Shown piece by piece: positions 5,581 through 6,946 of a stretch of 6,946 bases of DNA. The position numbers were made by a program, and so were the translations under genes. The notes under the pieces were generated by a model, which worked only from the letters and a program-made list of their open reading frames with translations, searched no databases and was not told where the DNA came from. The DNA is from Candidatus Rokuibacteriota bacterium (lineage in GTDB: Bacteria > JAUVQV01). The stretch covers positions 1-6,946 of the forward strand of contig JAUWCW010000104.1 of the NCBI GenBank assembly GCA_030609125.1, written 5' to 3'. Position 1 is the first letter of the stretch. The number at the start of each line of letters is the position of its first letter.

Positions 5581-5609
5581 TTGACAACGAACGCCTCAGG
5601 GCCTAAGGT
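5581..5609 (+). promoter_or_regulatory. Candidate promoter of rnfC
   Basis: A perfect TTGACA (5581-5586) followed after exactly 17 nt by TAAGGT (5604-5609), which keeps the outer bases of the -10 consensus only. The predicted transcript would start near 5616 and carry a leader of about 63 nt. It is divergent from, and does not overlap, the hemL promoter candidate. Confidence 0.45.
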
Positions 5610-5625
5610 ATCTTTCTCAAAGACC

Positions 5626-5652
5626 CCCGGCGATGGAGAGCTTTGCGCCGGG
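5626..5652 (+). repeat. Inverted repeat in the rnfC leader
   Basis: CCCGGCG at 5626-5632 and CGCCGGG at 5646-5652 are perfect 7-bp arms around a 13-nt loop. The hairpin would form in the rnfC leader RNA, ending 26 nt before the start codon. It has no following U-tract, so it is not an intrinsic terminator. It could be a leader structure or simply chance pairing in GC-rich DNA. Confidence 0.35.
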
Positions 5653-5678
5653 ATCCGAAAGTATCCGGGAAAACTGCC

Positions 5679-6946
5679 ATGAGCGGAAGAGCGGGGCTTT
5701 TCAAGGGAGGCATACACCCCTTCTATCGGAAGGGGGCGACGGCCGGGATCGCGGTCACGACTGTCGATCCACCGGCCACCGCCGTTATCCCCCTGCAGCA
5801 GCACATCGGTGCACCCTGTTCGGCGCTGGTAAAGGCCGGCGACGAGGTGAAGGTGGGGACGCGTATCGGCGAGTCGGAGGCCTTCGTCTCCGCCCCCGTG
5901 CACGCCGGCATCTCGGGGAAGGTCAAGTCCGTCGGCCCCCAGCCGCACCCCATGGGTGTTCCGGTCAACTCCGTCGTGATCGAAGCGGACGGCAGCGACA
6001 CCTGGGAGGAGATGCGGCCCCGCGATCCGTCGTCCCTGCCGCCGGAGGAACTGCGCAGGCTCGTTCGTGAGGCGGGGATCGTCGGTCTCGGGGGAGCGAC
6101 GTTTCCCACGCACGTGAAGCTGAGCCCCCCGGCGGAGAAGCCGATCGACACCCTGGTTCTCAACGGGGCCGAATGCGAGCCGTACCTCACGGCCGATCAC
6201 CGCCTCATGGTGGAGAGCGGGGGGGATGTCATCGAGGGCGCCCTCATCCTTGCCAGGATCCTGGGGGTGGGGAAGGTGATCTTCGGCGTCGAGGGAAACA
6301 AGCCCGACGCCATCGCCGTGCTGAGGAAGGCTGCCGCCGGCCGGCCGGAGGTCTCCGTCGTCACCCTCCCGGTGAAATACCCGCAGGGCGCTGAAAAGCA
6401 GCTCATCAAGGCGATTCTCGGCCGGGAGGTTCCGCCCCCCCCCGGCCTGCCGATGGACGTCGGGGTCGTTGTTCAGAACGTGGGCACCTGCCTCGCCATC
6501 AAGGAGGCGGTCCGCGACGGCAAACCGCTGGTGGAGCGCATCGTCACCGTCTCGGGAAGCGGAATCCGGCAGCCGGCGAACCTGCGGGTGCGTCTCGGCA
6601 CGCCGCTGAGACTGCTCGCCGATGCCTGCGGGGGGATGAAGGATGGCGTGACGCGAGTGATCATGGGGGGGCCGATGATGGGACTGGCCCAGTCGTCCCT
6701 CGACGTTCCCGTTGTGAAGGGGACGTCGGGGCTGCTTTTCGTCCGGCGCGAGGAACTGCCCCTCCGGTCCGAGGGCGCCTGCATCCGCTGCGGGCGGTGT
6801 GTCCGGGCCTGCCCGATGATCATCTCCCCCCAGACGATCGCCCTCTATGCCCGGAACAAGATCTTTGATCAGGCGGAGAAATGGAGGGCCCTGGACTGCA
6901 TCGAGTGCGGGTGCTGCGCCTTCTCGTGCCCCTCGTCGATTCCCCT
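5679..6946 (+). CDS. rnfC: Rnf complex subunit RnfC (partial, 3' end outside window)
   Basis: Peripheral, cytoplasm-facing subunit of the Rnf ferredoxin:NAD+ oxidoreductase, which couples electron flow to H+ or Na+ transport. The 422 visible codons show the RnfC N-terminal FKGGIHPFYRK (8-18), a lipoyl-like sandwich (40-85), the NuoF-like FMN/NADH region with GLGGATFPTHVK (136-147), LNGAECEPY (161-169) and NVGTCLAI (267-274). Two [4Fe-4S] motifs follow: C368-C371-C374-C378 and C407-C410-C413-C417. The frame is open to the edge. ATG at 5679 is chosen because the protein begins as its family does and there is no in-frame ATG nearby upstream; the ribosome-binding site is weak (CGGGA about 9 nt before). 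rnfD, G, E, A and B would be expected next on the + strand. The length of any C-terminal extension is unknown. Confidence 0.96.
   Translation, partial: MSGRAGLFKGGIHPFYRKGATAGIAVTTVDPPATAVIPLQQHIGAPCSALVKAGDEVKVGTRIGESEAFVSAPVHAGISGKVKSVGPQPHPMGVPVNSVVIEADGSDTWEEMRPRDPSSLPPEELRRLVREAGIVGLGGATFPTHVKLSPPAEKPIDTLVLNGAECEPYLTADHRLMVESGGDVIEGALILARILGVGKVIFGVEGNKPDAIAVLRKAAAGRPEVSVVTLPVKYPQGAEKQLIKAILGREVPPPPGLPMDVGVVVQNVGTCLAIKEAVRDGKPLVERIVTVSGSGIRQPANLRVRLGTPLRLLADACGGMKDGVTRVIMGGPMMGLAQSSLDVPVVKGTSGLLFVRREELPLRSEGACIRCGRCVRACPMIISPQTIALYARNKIFDQAEKWRALDCIECGCCAFSCPSSIP

Noticed and set aside
4923-5606. 227-codon + strand frame opposite hemL running into the intergenic region
   Set aside because: Shadow of hemL; no family signature, and it would cover the hemL promoter.
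5626-5652. rnfC leader hairpin as a terminator or riboswitch
   Set aside because: No U-tract, and too short and simple to match any riboswitch class I know; kept only as an inverted repeat.
5633-6070. 145-codon + strand frame at the start of rnfC
   Set aside because: Out of frame with the RnfC motifs; the real start is 5679 in another frame.
5532-6200. 222-codon minus-strand frame opposite rnfC
   Set aside because: rnfC has clear motifs on the + strand; the antisense product is Arg/Gly/Asp-rich with no recognisable domain.
1-6946. CRISPR array, tRNA, rRNA, insertion sequence, prophage or toxin-antitoxin module
   Set aside because: No regularly spaced repeats, cloverleaf, transposase motif or paired small genes were seen; every long frame with a recognisable signature is a core gene.

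Overview
The window is about 62-65% GC by eye, gene-dense, and reads as chromosomal core sequence from an anaerobic bacterium of the former Deltaproteobacteria (Desulfobacterota). A Syntrophales-like lineage is possible, but this is inferred only from gene content: a split F-type ATP synthase locus led by hemL, next to an Rnf complex gene. No mobile element, CRISPR array, tRNA or rRNA was seen.

Left edge (1-1248). The 3' end of a penicillin-binding protein 1A gene (+ strand) runs head-on into a minus-strand operon. Read in its own direction, that operon is mtnP (methylthioadenosine phosphorylase, start 2111), lspA (lipoprotein signal peptidase, start 1248) and an uncharacterised 164-residue protein (start 673). 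A good sigma70-like promoter lies just before mtnP at 2148-2177.

Middle (2310-5453, minus strand). A second operon reads hemL (glutamate-1-semialdehyde aminomutase), atpZ, atpI, atpB (subunit a), atpE (subunit c). It ends in a very clear intrinsic terminator at 2310-2354. Genes are packed: hemL/atpZ are 3 nt apart, atpZ/atpI overlap by 4 nt, and atpI/atpB overlap by 8 nt. Only atpE has a real leader, of 49 nt, with a perfect Shine-Dalgarno. This is the membrane (F0) half of the ATP synthase with its assembly factors. The F1 genes and subunit b are not here and must lie elsewhere.

Right edge (5454-6946). A 225-nt divergent intergenic region carries one TTGACA-type promoter candidate for each direction. 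It leads on the + strand into rnfC, the FMN/NADH-interacting, two-[4Fe-4S] peripheral subunit of the Rnf ferredoxin:NAD+ oxidoreductase. The gene is cut by the window end after 422 codons. rnfC was found by direct reading of the + strand; it stays open from 5679 to the edge.

Biologically the window joins ion-gradient generation (Rnf) and use (F0), tetrapyrrole synthesis (hemL), methylthioadenosine salvage (mtnP) and envelope maturation (lspA, PBP1A). I see no previously undescribed system. The most interesting points are the signal-peptide-like N-terminus and Gln/Glu-Ser ion pocket of subunit c beside an Rnf locus, the atpE translation initiation region, and the uncharacterised conserved-looking protein after lspA.
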